Positions 31,171 through 41,900 of a stretch of DNA of 64,000 bases are shown here, one piece after another; the first letter of the stretch is position 1; the number at the start of each line of letters is the position of its first letter. The notes beneath the pieces were generated by a model, which saw only the letters and a program-made list of their open reading frames with translations, ran no database searches and was not told the origin of the DNA. Source of the DNA: Symsagittifera roscoffensis (Eukaryota; Xenacoelomorpha; Acoela; Convolutidae); assembly GCF_963678635.1 (NCBI RefSeq), contig NC_087066.1, forward strand, positions 65,133,277 to 65,197,276. The letters are read 5' to 3'. Made by a program: the position numbers and the translations under genes.

Positions 31171-33993
31171 TCATCTCGCACTCTTCGCCTTGGAGGTACT
31201 GCACCCTGAAGTACTAGATACGGCAAACTGTCTCAACAGTTCCTCTTCATCATCGGAGCTAATCACAATCTCCTCCCAAGCCTTCAGCTGCTCGTAGGAT
31301 CGCATCCATTCTCTTTGCTCTTGCAACCTCTTTGCTTGGTTGGGTAGTGCCTTCACCCTAGATTCCCGGTTCAAACAAAAGGAGTTGTGCAGGCTCAAGC
31401 TCACGTTCTTCGCCAGGTCCTCCTCTAGTATCGATTCCCTCGCCTTGGTATTGTCTCTAGACATTTTACCCACTCTCTTCCATCCTGTCGTGATTGCATT
31501 ACGATGGGTTAACAGGGGTCTCTTGAAAGCTTCCGGCCCAATCTCGGCCTGGAACTGTCGATACTCCTTTTGATGTTTTCTCATGTGATCTTTCGTTGTC
31601 ATGTACAACCAGGACGTCAGCGTCGCCCGAAACCATGGGAAGTACCTCAAACGGCTCCAGACATGTCTGACTTCCGTTGGTATGGCGAATACCTTGCACG
31701 CAGTCTCAAACAACTCGAGTCTCCTACTGTAGTCTATCGTGTATATTGACTCAGCCGTTGGCGTCCCCGCTTCCCGATACTTCGTTATATTCTCTTCTAT
31801 CCATCTCAGAGCCAACATCGTACTCACTACCAAGATCGTCACCTTCTGTCGGTGATCCGGTAGTCCGATCGACCGGATTTCTTCCATATCCCATACCAGG
31901 CAAAGGTTCTTGTGATCTGGATACCACACCGTTTGCGCCAAACAGTGGCATGGGCATTCTCCATGGGTGATCTCAATTCTCCTGAGGTTACGCTCCCCCG
32001 AGGCTTCCAAGAGAGGCTCAAGCTCCATCATTTTCTCATGCATCGTGTCGTTATCTTCCAGGTTTGGAGCACTTCGCACAGGTTTTCCGATCACGTTTTG
32101 TCTCTCGTGATCGCTTGTGTTCTCTCTCTCCAACTTCAAAAGTTCTTCTCCCCAGATTTCACTCAAGTCATCTCTCAATTCTTTTGGTACTGTCCCTCTG
32201 ATTTTTCTCAACAACTTGTGCGAGTGATGCGATATCCTAGCCAACCTCACGCACTTGGGCACTGAGAAGGCCTTGTCCACCAGTACTCTCTGGCTGGATG
32301 CTTCCACCATCGCCATGTGCAGTTGGTACTGACTTCCGCACAAGTTGGCCATCATTGACCCTATCAGGGATTTTGCGTTCAATGGCAGGCCATAAGCTTC
32401 GCTCATGGGAAACCCCATTTCTGCCTCAAGACCAACTTTCCAGCTCCGGATGTGTTTTTGAGTCACCTGCAACACCCCAGGCCATGATTCTACGCTCAAC
32501 GCCGTCACCCAATGGTGTTCAGACTCTAGTCTTTCCAATGACTGCAAACTACACATTCTCGAGAAGAATCCGAGAGCTGTCGCTATATTCACCGTGGTTC
32601 TTGCGTAACACTCCGCTACTATTTGCACTTCACTTCTCTCCCTTTCCGTGATGTCTTCGAACCAAGTGACCAGGTCTTCTTTTTGAAAGGACAGTATTCT
32701 GACGCATGACCGTCCATCGCAGGTGTGCTCTCCGTTTCCACACGTCGAATCCAGACAGCTACCCGGCTCAAATTTCTTCGCTGACCCGGGATTGTTCGTC
32801 TTTTCGCTTGGCTCTTGCATCTGAGGTAAGATTAGCTTATGCAGCACACTCAACTTTGCCAGATCTTCATCTTCCGTTGGTGCTAACCTCACTCGCTCGG
32901 TGGTTTCCTCGATCAGACTCGCGTGGGGATGTGGACACCAGGAGGGTCTTAGTAGCTTCCATACCACTCCCAAGTTCGTGGTTAACAAGCCATTTCCATC
33001 GCCCATGTTCACTTCAACTCTCTTGTTCGAGCGCGGTATGCTTACCACCTCTGGTGTTTTCTCAAGAATCAGGCCCATGCTCGGCCCCTCTTTTTCCACC
33101 GTGTCTATTTCCATTATTCTTTCTGTCCAAAACTTCAGTAGCTCCGCTACCTCATGGTTTCTGTGGGCACCTCCAGTTTCCGAGTCTAAGAAGGGGTTGT
33201 AGGCTATTCCCATTACTCCCGACACATATTGGTATTCGCCCTTCTCGCTGAGTCTCGAGTACTGCTCTGACGAGGCCAGGTTACGGTGAACATCATGTTC
33301 TTCTTCGAACTTCTTATTATAAAACCTCCGCACCTCGTCTAGCTTTCTGTGGTTCTCTAGGGATTGTCTGGAACCATCTTCCTTTTCTATTCCTGTACTC
33401 TGATACACGTTCAAGATGATCGTTGAGACTCTTTTTTCCATGGTTTTACTTCCGCTTGCTCTCTGTTGGCATGCCAGGATGGTGCTATCAGACATCATCG
33501 ACATTATCCATCTCAAGAAACACGTGGCATCCTTTCTTCTAGCCAGGCTCAAGCCTGAATTGTCCCTGGCTACGTGTTGCATCAGTACCTGATACACATC
33601 TAGCTTCTTGCTTCTCAACTTCAGCCTGTCATACGAGGTCAGTGTTTCCAACTCTATTCCCACCAGACTCCAGGTGAACATTAATTGTCCTGCAGTTCTA
33701 ACGACGGGATTCGCCATTAATGGTGGTGCTGATGAGGGTGTCCTCATTGCTTCTTCAAAATGATCCTTCAACCAACTCTGCCAGGACCTCTTCAGATGAT
33801 TTGCCATTTCTATTTTATTAACCTCGGCCTTTTGCTGGGTGGCCCAATTGCGTCGCTTGCGAGCTACTCCACTGTCCAACTTCTTCCAGCAGTCCTCCAT
33901 TTCTTTCAATGTTTCAAGGGCCACCCACCACGTCCGGGAAGTGTTCCTCGTCTTGTTCTTCTCCAATGGATCACTCGTCACTTGCTTGCCCAT
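31171..33993 (-). CDS. Element 1 ORF3, 940-residue protein of unknown function
   Basis: A long uninterrupted frame that starts with ATG 16 bases before the ORF2 stop and ends SSTSGCSTSKAKSAR. I recognise no enzyme or envelope signature: no signal peptide, fusion peptide or clear membrane anchor. Visible features are a Trp/Lys-rich helical N-terminus (1-100), a cysteine cluster near 409-430 (C-x4-C-x6-C-x4-C), a second Cys/His group near 680-700 (ECPCHCLAQ...), and an acidic/Ser-rich tail. Its start coincides with the end of a 307-bp duplicated block, so it may be the displaced C-terminal part of ORF2 rather than an independent protein. The element 2 counterpart is beyond the window. Confidence 0.75.
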   Translation of the reverse strand: MGKQVTSDPLEKNKTRNTSRTWWVALETLKEMEDCWKKLDSGVARKRRNWATQQKAEVNKIEMANHLKRSWQSWLKDHFEEAMRTPSSAPPLMANPVVRTAGQLMFTWSLVGIELETLTSYDRLKLRSKKLDVYQVLMQHVARDNSGLSLARRKDATCFLRWIMSMMSDSTILACQQRASGSKTMEKRVSTIILNVYQSTGIEKEDGSRQSLENHRKLDEVRRFYNKKFEEEHDVHRNLASSEQYSRLSEKGEYQYVSGVMGIAYNPFLDSETGGAHRNHEVAELLKFWTERIMEIDTVEKEGPSMGLILEKTPEVVSIPRSNKRVEVNMGDGNGLLTTNLGVVWKLLRPSWCPHPHASLIEETTERVRLAPTEDEDLAKLSVLHKLILPQMQEPSEKTNNPGSAKKFEPGSCLDSTCGNGEHTCDGRSCVRILSFQKEDLVTWFEDITERERSEVQIVAECYARTTVNIATALGFFSRMCSLQSLERLESEHHWVTALSVESWPGVLQVTQKHIRSWKVGLEAEMGFPMSEAYGLPLNAKSLIGSMMANLCGSQYQLHMAMVEASSQRVLVDKAFSVPKCVRLARISHHSHKLLRKIRGTVPKELRDDLSEIWGEELLKLERENTSDHERQNVIGKPVRSAPNLEDNDTMHEKMMELEPLLEASGERNLRRIEITHGECPCHCLAQTVWYPDHKNLCLVWDMEEIRSIGLPDHRQKVTILVVSTMLALRWIEENITKYREAGTPTAESIYTIDYSRRLELFETACKVFAIPTEVRHVWSRLRYFPWFRATLTSWLYMTTKDHMRKHQKEYRQFQAEIGPEAFKRPLLTHRNAITTGWKRVGKMSRDNTKARESILEEDLAKNVSLSLHNSFCLNRESRVKALPNQAKRLQEQREWMRSYEQLKAWEEIVISSDDEEELLRQFAVSSTSGCSTSKAKSAR

Positions 33994-36900
33994 GTCCTGA
34001 TGTTGGAGCCATTCTCTTGAGTCAATCGATATTTCATCGATTCTAATTGCTTCTCCGTCTCGGCCACATTTCTTCTCTCGTTACTGGGACCTCTAGACTT
34101 GCTGGTGGAGTTTGTGATCTTCACGTCCATACTCCGAAACCACAACCTGGCCGTCAGTTGCCTGGCAAAGTTCGATATCTCTAGCAAGAGCACCTCATCT
34201 AATACGATCAGGATGTCGGCTAGTCCATAAAAGCCCCTCAGTGCATGAGATATGTCCGCCCATGCCGCCGCCAATTCTGACTTGCGAAGCCTCAGGTTCG
34301 ATGGCTCCAACTCATATCCGGGGGGCTGCGAACCTCTCATCTTTTTCGCTCGCGTCGTCCACGAATTTACCTTCGCCTCGCTAGTATGGAAGTAGACCGC
34401 CGCCGTGTAGCCGATGAACAGGGGGTCCCAGCCATCAGTGAAATCCTTCTGCATTTCCTCCGTCGTCATCCTCGCCATTATGGAGGGAACTACCAAGGGA
34501 CTGTTCATTCCTAAGGTCATCCTCCTGACTATTGGGAACTCAGGCATGGTGGCTGGGAGGATTTCTTTCTCCATTATGGTCTCCAGCTCCCTCTTCACCA
34601 GTGCGAAGCACTCCTTCCAGGCAGGAATTCTCAAGATTTCTCGTCCTTCTGCTGTCAATGGGTTCAAGTTCCAGAATTTGGGATACATTTCGATGGGACC
34701 CTCTCGCTTGCCTCCCATTCTACATTGCATTTGCCCCCTGAAGTTGTACACTATTAGCTCGGCATCTTTCACCTTTCCAAAGAGTACCGTGTTGCTCATT
34801 CGCCCTCTGAGCACCTCCTGCTGACACCAATTCAACGCCGTCCCATCCAGTATGCTGATAAGACTCAAGTGCGTTACAGAGTGACGATACGTTGTCACCA
34901 GGGGGTCTGGGAACGCGTACGTCACTGCTGGACCATAAATGCAGGTCACCACCTCCTCTAGGCCCCGGATTATCCCCATTGGGTCCGACCTCATTGCCAG
35001 GCACAAGTCCGTCAGCAGAGGCATCCCTCTATTCGTCTTCTTCCATTCTTCTCTCGAGGTTGGATTCTCATCTTCACCCGTCATGTGCCGATTCTGCATC
35101 ATGAGGTATTGCACCAACAACGTCTTCAACCCCGCGGCACACTTGTAGGAGCTGGTTTCAATGCTCGAGTGGACTCTCCCCATAGACAGAGGCTCTCCAT
35201 ATTCCATTAATCGATGAAACGACACCAATTTCCCATGGGTTAAGAGTAATAGTGCCAGGTACCCATCGACTCGAAGTGTCTCCACTCCTCGACTAAACAT
35301 GTATGCTGGGCCCATGTTGAACAAGTATCTGGGGTAAACCAAATACAAAGCCAAGAGCAGACTGATGGGCATGCCCAGTATCTCCTGCACGAAGGCTCCA
35401 AAGATAGTCGCCGTGGTGCCGAACATTCCTGCCATGAATTCCTTCTCCCAGCAAGGACTCAAGAACTTGAGAACCTCATAATCCCTCCTAGTCCTCAATT
35501 CACCCTTGGCGTGCTCTCTCCAGAACCCTCCAATCGTCACTTCATTGGCGGCCGAGACAAATCTAGCCACCGTCATGTCTCTTGTTTCGGCCAGCTCCAG
35601 TTGTTTCTCCAGAAAACTCCAGACTTGTTTCACGAGGGGTGGTGCTTCCTCCCTCGTCTTGTTCGTGGCGTTCTCCAGCCTTGGTGTCAAGAATGGCCAC
35701 CAGCCATTCTCTTGAGTCAATCGATTTTTCATCGATTCTAATTGCTTCTCCGTCTCGGCCACATTTCTTCTCTCGTTACTGGGACCTCTAGACTTGCTGG
35801 TGGAGTTTGTGATCTTCACGTCCATACTCCGAAACCACAACCTGGCCGTCAGTTGCCTGGCAAAGTTCGATATCTCTAGCAAGAACACCTCATCTAATAC
35901 GATCAGGATGTCGGCTAGTCCATAAAAGCCCCTCAGTGCATGAGATATGTCCGCCCATGCCGCCGCCAATTCTGACTTGCGAAGCCTCAGGTTCGATGGC
36001 TCCAACTCCCGATTGGGGGCTGCCATTAGAATCCGCCATTCATTCCCTTCTGCTATTAGGATCAAGACCGCGTACACGAATTGTAGGGCGGGTGGCATAT
36101 TCGCGTATCCTGGGGATGTGGTAAACACCACCTTCGTCTTGGACCCAAATCTCGAGACAACATTCTCTTGTACTTCATTCATCGCCGCAAACAACACCTG
36201 AATGGCTTCCCATATCTTCCTCGATGGCGGATTTTCATCGCCCTTCAGTTGCTCAAGAAGTCCCACCGCGTGCAGGTGATCATTCATTCCTGCAAACAAT
36301 AGCAGCTCAGGTTCGCAGGGCATCTCTGACTTTATTGCCACCACCAGAGTTAACATCTGGTTTAATTCAGCTCCTGGCAAAGAGTATATCAGAATCTCCG
36401 GCCAGAACAACTTGGGAGACGTTCCTTCGAAGTCCGACCCCGCCACAATGACTACTCTCGCAGCAGCTGGATCTGCTCTATCATAAACTGCCAGGGTTTT
36501 GGCCAGCTGGGTGCTGCCACAGGGCTTCCCGTACCTGGGATCTTCCGCCAATTTCGAGCCTTCGTAAGCGGCATCCGGCAATTCCATCGATCCTGGATTG
36601 AGTAGCTTGTCCACCACTTTCAACTGTGCCGGGGTCGCCAACCTGATCCTGGCGATGCTCGTTCGGTGCTTGGGAGGTTCTGTTATAAGTCCAGGACTCC
36701 CCAGCAGCTTGAGAGGTCGGTAGTTAATGGGTCCCATGATCGCTTTTGTGGGAATTCCAGTCAGGTCTGTGGTCTCCATCAACTTCGTTCTCGAGAAGTG
36801 CGCCTCATGAGCTTTCAACCAGTCCACGCAATGATGTCTATTCAAATCCTCGTGCGACACTCGTTCAATCCCCAGGGTTTCCGCCAATTCTCGCCTGCAT

Positions 36901-38969
36901 TCCAAACTCTCTAGGTCCAGTTCTTTCACCTTCTCAGGATATCTCAAGCGAGCGGTCTCCATAGACCTCTTTTCCCGCTTGCTCTCTGCCACTACCACTG
37001 AGGACATCGCCGAGCCTGGAGGTGTTGATGACATCACCTCCTCAGATTCCATTGGCGTGGCACTCTGCAATCGGGTCTGGATGCTCCTCGAACCGTCTCT
37101 AGCGTCAACTCTCGTTCCCAAGCGACCAGACAAGGCCCTTGAGGCAAGGAATGGTGGGTTCGGAGGTGGTCCTAAGGTAAATTGGGCTGTCTCTAGCAGA
37201 TCCGACTCTAGCGTGTTTATGTGTTCCTGGAAGACGTCGTTTAGCCACTCTGCTCCCCGTGGTCTATCGAAATGGATTCCATCATTGGAGGTGTCTTCAG
37301 GGAATCCCTCTTTCTCCATGCGCTCTGCCACGTCCAACAGTCTGACAGGGATCACACTCTTGCGATGGATATCTCGGATCACCTTGTTTAGGTTCCGCAC
37401 CTTCTCGTTCATCTCCAAGGCGTGCTGATCAAACATCATGTTGTAGGGGACCGTACATACTGTCAGCAGGATGGGGTCCATCTGGATCCTCAGCTCCTCA
37501 AGAAGGCAGCTCATCTTGTCGTACAGCCTCATTATTTTCCTCGCTTCTCCCCTTGACACATCGTTTGTCCCGATCATCAGGGTCACCGTGTATACTTTAG
37601 TCATCCCTAGCATGTCCAGGGTTGCCAACATCTGTGGCGTGGCAGCTCCAGCGAAACTCAAGATTCCTGTCTGCCAATGCGACTGGATCCGGGTCAACAC
37701 CCGCACCAGGCTGTCCCCTATGATTAGGTGAACTGCACCCTCTGGCACACGAGGTGGCGCGAGATACTCCACCCAGGCTGCATCATGGAAGCAGTCCCTC
37801 CTGGCTCCCTGTTCCGCACTCCAATCCAGTCGATTGTGCCTGTGGTACCTTCCCTCTGTATTTTTCTTATAACTCGAGATCACGACGCTCCTGACCGGCT
37901 GTTCCCTCCAAGTTGGGGGAAGCTCCGGTCTTGCCGATCTTTCACGGTTTTTCTGTTGTAATTTCTCGCCTAGCTCTTTCAGGCGCGATGAGCCGCCACT
38001 CACCTGACTGTCGCTCGAGGTCGAGGTTGGGGTATATCCCGGCAGCACCACATCCATTAGTGGACGTACAGGTTGTGTCTCTAGGCCACGCAAGGAAGGC
38101 GTCGCGTCATTCGGTATCCAAACTTCCAACCCTTCACTCATGTGTTCTCTGGCCTCGCGGTCAAGGTTGAACCGTCCTCTTGCCCTGGGAGCTTCATCCA
38201 CCTCCATGCGCGACTCTGGCCTCGAGCTGGTCACCAATCGCTCCTTTGGCCTGGCTCCCTTCTGTGCGTCAAGCTCACGTTGTCGCTGTTCTATTCTCTC
38301 CAACTCCGACTTCAGTTGATCACGATTCGCGGCGCTCTCCCGTACCCTTAGTTCCTGCTGATGTTCAACTTTTAGCACCTCAAGTAACCTCAGAGTCTGA
38401 TCTCGCTCGTTGACTGCCTGGTCTCTCTCCAGCTGAATCTTCTCCCGATCCAGCTTCGCCTGATCCCGATCGAGGTTCGCCTTGTTCCTTTCCTTCTGCG
38501 CCTTCTCGAGCTCTTTCTTTAGAACACCCAGATCCGGATATGCCTCGGTCGTCTGTTGCGCTCGCGTCATCGACGGCAACCTACTCGAGCCCTGGCTTGT
38601 AGATCTTGCTGTTGGCCTAGTCGGTAGTGGGAACTCCCCTGCGCCATATTCAGTGTTGTTACTCAGGCCAGGACTCCTTGCCAAGTCAAAGCCCCTTACT
38701 CCTCCATCCACGTTCCAAGACAACCATCTGGTCTGTTCTTGGTTTGATATACCCTCGGTGGTGTACCCGATCATCAAGACAGCCTCCGTTGCAGACTCCC
38801 TGCACTCACCCTGGTCCTCCAACTGGAGGATGGCATTCAGCATCACCGCCATTCTCTCGTCTATTTGGGTGTAGTCCAAGTCCCTCAGGCGTCTGTACAG
38901 CTCATCAAGAGTGGGCTTCTTCGGGACAATTTTCCTTCTCCGGTTCCTTCTTCCGTGAACCTGGAACAC
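33978..38969 (-). CDS. Element 1 ORF2: coiled coil plus tandem SGNH-hydrolase-like domains
   Basis: 1663 codons. The first ~18 residues are an artefact of the deletion junction; homology to element 2 begins at PTLDELYRRLRDL. Residues about 146-243 form a charged coiled coil. About 405-585 is an SGNH/GDSL-like hydrolase: block I IIGDSL (Ser420), block II FAGAATPQ, block III IGTND (Asn469), block V DGIH (Asp563, His566). About 835-1000 aligns to the same fold (VAGSDFEG, LPGAELNQML, FAGMNDH) but with GDS changed to GSD and no clear DxxH, so probably inactive. Hydrophobic stretch at about 1193-1222. The last ~100 residues are a 307-bp duplicate of an internal segment. SGNH enzymes are esterases/lipases; substrate here unknown. 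Confidence 0.85.
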   Translation of the reverse strand: MFQVHGRRNRRRKIVPKKPTLDELYRRLRDLDYTQIDERMAVMLNAILQLEDQGECRESATEAVLMIGYTTEGISNQEQTRWLSWNVDGGVRGFDLARSPGLSNNTEYGAGEFPLPTRPTARSTSQGSSRLPSMTRAQQTTEAYPDLGVLKKELEKAQKERNKANLDRDQAKLDREKIQLERDQAVNERDQTLRLLEVLKVEHQQELRVRESAANRDQLKSELERIEQRQRELDAQKGARPKERLVTSSRPESRMEVDEAPRARGRFNLDREAREHMSEGLEVWIPNDATPSLRGLETQPVRPLMDVVLPGYTPTSTSSDSQVSGGSSRLKELGEKLQQKNRERSARPELPPTWREQPVRSVVISSYKKNTEGRYHRHNRLDWSAEQGARRDCFHDAAWVEYLAPPRVPEGAVHLIIGDSLVRVLTRIQSHWQTGILSFAGAATPQMLATLDMLGMTKVYTVTLMIGTNDVSRGEARKIMRLYDKMSCLLEELRIQMDPILLTVCTVPYNMMFDQHALEMNEKVRNLNKVIRDIHRKSVIPVRLLDVAERMEKEGFPEDTSNDGIHFDRPRGAEWLNDVFQEHINTLESDLLETAQFTLGPPPNPPFLASRALSGRLGTRVDARDGSRSIQTRLQSATPMESEEVMSSTPPGSAMSSVVVAESKREKRSMETARLRYPEKVKELDLESLECRRELAETLGIERVSHEDLNRHHCVDWLKAHEAHFSRTKLMETTDLTGIPTKAIMGPINYRPLKLLGSPGLITEPPKHRTSIARIRLATPAQLKVVDKLLNPGSMELPDAAYEGSKLAEDPRYGKPCGSTQLAKTLAVYDRADPAAARVVIVAGSDFEGTSPKLFWPEILIYSLPGAELNQMLTLVVAIKSEMPCEPELLLFAGMNDHLHAVGLLEQLKGDENPPSRKIWEAIQVLFAAMNEVQENVVSRFGSKTKVVFTTSPGYANMPPALQFVYAVLILIAEGNEWRILMAAPNRELEPSNLRLRKSELAAAWADISHALRGFYGLADILIVLDEVFLLEISNFARQLTARLWFRSMDVKITNSTSKSRGPSNERRNVAETEKQLESMKNRLTQENGWWPFLTPRLENATNKTREEAPPLVKQVWSFLEKQLELAETRDMTVARFVSAANEVTIGGFWREHAKGELRTRRDYEVLKFLSPCWEKEFMAGMFGTTATIFGAFVQEILGMPISLLLALYLVYPRYLFNMGPAYMFSRGVETLRVDGYLALLLLTHGKLVSFHRLMEYGEPLSMGRVHSSIETSSYKCAAGLKTLLVQYLMMQNRHMTGEDENPTSREEWKKTNRGMPLLTDLCLAMRSDPMGIIRGLEEVVTCIYGPAVTYAFPDPLVTTYRHSVTHLSLISILDGTALNWCQQEVLRGRMSNTVLFGKVKDAELIVYNFRGQMQCRMGGKREGPIEMYPKFWNLNPLTAEGREILRIPAWKECFALVKRELETIMEKEILPATMPEFPIVRRMTLGMNSPLVVPSIMARMTTEEMQKDFTDGWDPLFIGYTAAVYFHTSEAKVNSWTTRAKKMRGSQPPGYELEPSNLRLRKSELAAAWADISHALRGFYGLADILIVLDEVLLLEISNFARQLTARLWFRSMDVKITNSTSKSRGPSNERRNVAETEKQLESMKYRLTQENGSNIRTWASK
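34007..34313 (-). repeat. 307-bp internal duplication, downstream copy
   Basis: Nearly identical to 35702-36008, same orientation, 1695 bp apart. Differences noticed at two or three sites only. Encodes LEPSNLRLRKSELAAAWADI and onward in both places. Confidence 0.95.
35702..36008 (-). repeat. 307-bp internal duplication, original copy
   Basis: This copy is in the context also found in element 2 (62695-63040 and on), so it is the original position. Confidence 0.95.
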
Positions 38970-41900
38970 TCCCCGGACTCTTGACCTAGTCCCAGGTGTT
39001 CAGTATCTTCCTTGAACGTCACTTTCTTTTTCCTAACCTTGGTCTGCTCCAGAATGTCTTCGGGGATTTTGTCAACTAGTGACCGCACGACATCTTTGCT
39101 GTCAGTGACGCTTCCTCTTGATGAGTCAGTATCGTTCACTGTCTCTTTTCTCCGAAGTATAGTGAATTCCGGTTTCTCTTGACCCTTCTCCTGGATCATG
39201 GGCTTATCATCTGATAGTTTCTCGAGCAACCTCATTAAGTCATCATCTATCTGTGCAGTTCCTGCTTCCACCTGGTTAAGATCATAGCCTTTTGCCTTGA
39301 GCGTCTCCTTCACGATCTTCGACTTGAGTATAATCTCAATCGGAATCCTCTGGCTCTTCCTCAAGATGGTCTTCTCTGGAGGCTCTTTAGGCAATTCAGG
39401 ATGATCTTCTATCGGTTTGCCTGACTTGTCCAGCCATCTCGTGAGTGGAAGACTGTCGTACGTTTCCTTGTCCATGAATGAGAAGCCATCTTTGATTTCA
39501 GGTCTGTCTGCTTCTCTTTGCTCTTGTCTCTCATAGAACTCCGTCTTCTTACTCAAGCTGTCGGCATTCTGATGTTTATCTCGCGTTCTATGCTCAATTA
39601 TCATGTTGTATCCGTCCAGGCGAACTATCCACCTCCCAATGTAACTTTGGTCCATTGAGTACGTTTTCAGCCAGCTCAGTGCTCTGTTGTCGACTCGCAA
39701 CTTGAATGGCTCACTGCCCAGGTATGCCCTGTATTTCTCGACAAAGGTAACCACCGCGAACATCTCAGCTTTCGGTGCTCCGTACTTCATTTCCGTGTCA
39801 CTCAGGACTTTGCTCCCGTACGCTATTGGTCTCAAGACTGTCTTCCCATTCCATTCTTGTTCTTGGTGGAGAATCCCAGAAATCGCGACTACCGACGCAT
39901 CCGTGTCCAGCACGTACATCCCTTTCTCAGTCGGCATACCCAGTACTGGTGCCTCACATAGCTCTTTCTTTATCCTCTGGAATGACTCTTCTGCTGCGTT
40001 GTTCCACGTGAACTTCTTGCCCTTGTGTCTCATTAATTGTTGCATCGGGTATACCTTGTCTGCATAGCCTTTGATGAACTCTCTATAATAGTTAGCGAAA
40101 CCCAGGAAGCTCATCAACTGGTGCTCTGTCTTCGGTGATTTCCAGGTCAGGACTGCTTCCACGGCGTCCGTATCAGGTCTGATGCCGTGCTTGTCTACCA
40201 TCCTGCCCAAGTATTTTATTGAGTCCTTGAGTATCTCGCACTTTGATGGTTTACACTTTAGCCCCGACCTCTTCATGCATGCAAACACTTCGTCTAGTCT
40301 CTCAATGTGGTCTTCCAGTGTTGGCGTCGCTATTACCACGTCATCCACGTAGCACATTACCAGGTTGCCATACTTCTTCGTTACGCCTATCAGCGCGTGT
40401 GCCATCAACCGCTGAAACGTGGCTGTGGCATTGCAAAGTCCAAACGGCATCCGTTTCCATTGAAACAGACCCAACTCGCAGGCAAACCCTGTCTTGTCCC
40501 TGTCCTGCTTCCTTAGTGGTACTTGCCAAAAGGCCGAGCCTAAATCAAGAGTCGTAAAAAATTTTGCATCACCTAACTTCGAGAGGCTCTCATCAATCCT
40601 AGGTATGGGATAGGCATCCTTCACCGTGACGGAGTTCAGGTATCGAAAGTCACAACAAAACCTCAACTGGTCGCCTTTCTTTTTGGCCATCACTACTCCA
40701 CACGCCCACGGTGACTTGGATGGTTCTATCATGTCATACTCTAGTAACGTCTCGATCTCTTTTCTACACGCGTCCGATTTGTGTGGGGTCATGCGCCTCG
40801 CCCCCTCCCTGTGTGGTACCGCGTTTTCCTCAAGTTCTATTTCATGCTCAACGAAATTACAACACCCGATATCCGCCTTATGCTTCGAAAAAACTTCCTC
40901 GTTCCGCTCTAGTACGTCCTTGATGGCTTCGAGCTGTTCATCTTTCAGTTTGCCCCTCAAATGTTCAATCTCCGGCAGGACCGGTTTTTCATTTTGCATT
41001 TCATCTAGTGTGGGTCGCTCTGGAAAGTTCGAACAGCTCGAAAGACCATCATCCGTTTCTGACTTAAGTGATTTAATAAGACCTGAAGAATCTTTTATTT
41101 TCTGCAATCGTCTCAAGATACAAATTTTGTCCCTGTGATTAGGACAATCAACAACTTCATTTTGTTTTGAGTTCTCAATTGTTTCATATCGAGTTTTAAC
41201 CGGTAAAGCATATCCCAGTTTCCTCCCTCTCTGTATCGTGATCGGTATATCAAGGGTATTCAACAAGACACTGACGCAGAGGCCGCTCTTCGTTATCGAA
41301 AATGATCTTCCTAAAACAGCAGCACTTTGACTATTAGGATTCGGAACTATGCACACTTGCTTGTTGTCACTTAGTTCATTGTAATTTTTCATCCTCAAAC
41401 TTACGATTGCCGCTTCATTAGCTTTTAGCCTCACCCTCCTACTCAAGAATACCGGTGCTTTGTTTTCATTTGCCATTATTAAATTTACCGGTTTGATTGC
41501 GTACCTCCTATCCGGGTTCCGTATCCTGAACATTGCGTTATTTAGATCAATCGTTACGTCGAAATTCCTGATGAAGTCTCTGCCCAAAATGAATTGGTCA
41601 GATTCATCTAGGTTTTCTACCACGATAAAGCTCATCCACAGGTTACGTTCCCCCAAATTGAGGGCTATTATCGGCGTCCTGCCCAGCACCCGAAGGGCCC
41701 CTTTGTTTGCAGCCGACAGCCGTATTCTCGAGTCTATCAAGTCACCTTTGTCAAAGCCCATCCTCTCCCAAGTTTCGATTGGTATGACGCTCAAGACTGC
41801 TCCCGTGTCAAGCAACCCACGCAACTGAGTCTTTTTGCCACTTATATCCAGCACGTGCCCTGTCACATCTGCCTCCGTCCCGATGTGCATTGCATCTTCT

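Noticed and set aside
31171-33993. Retroviral envelope gene
   Set aside because: The position would fit, but no signal peptide, cleavage site or membrane anchor is visible.
31340-38989. Numerous plus-strand ORFs of 60-180 codons
   Set aside because: Antisense shadows of element 1 ORF2 and ORF3, Ser/Leu-rich as expected from the complement.
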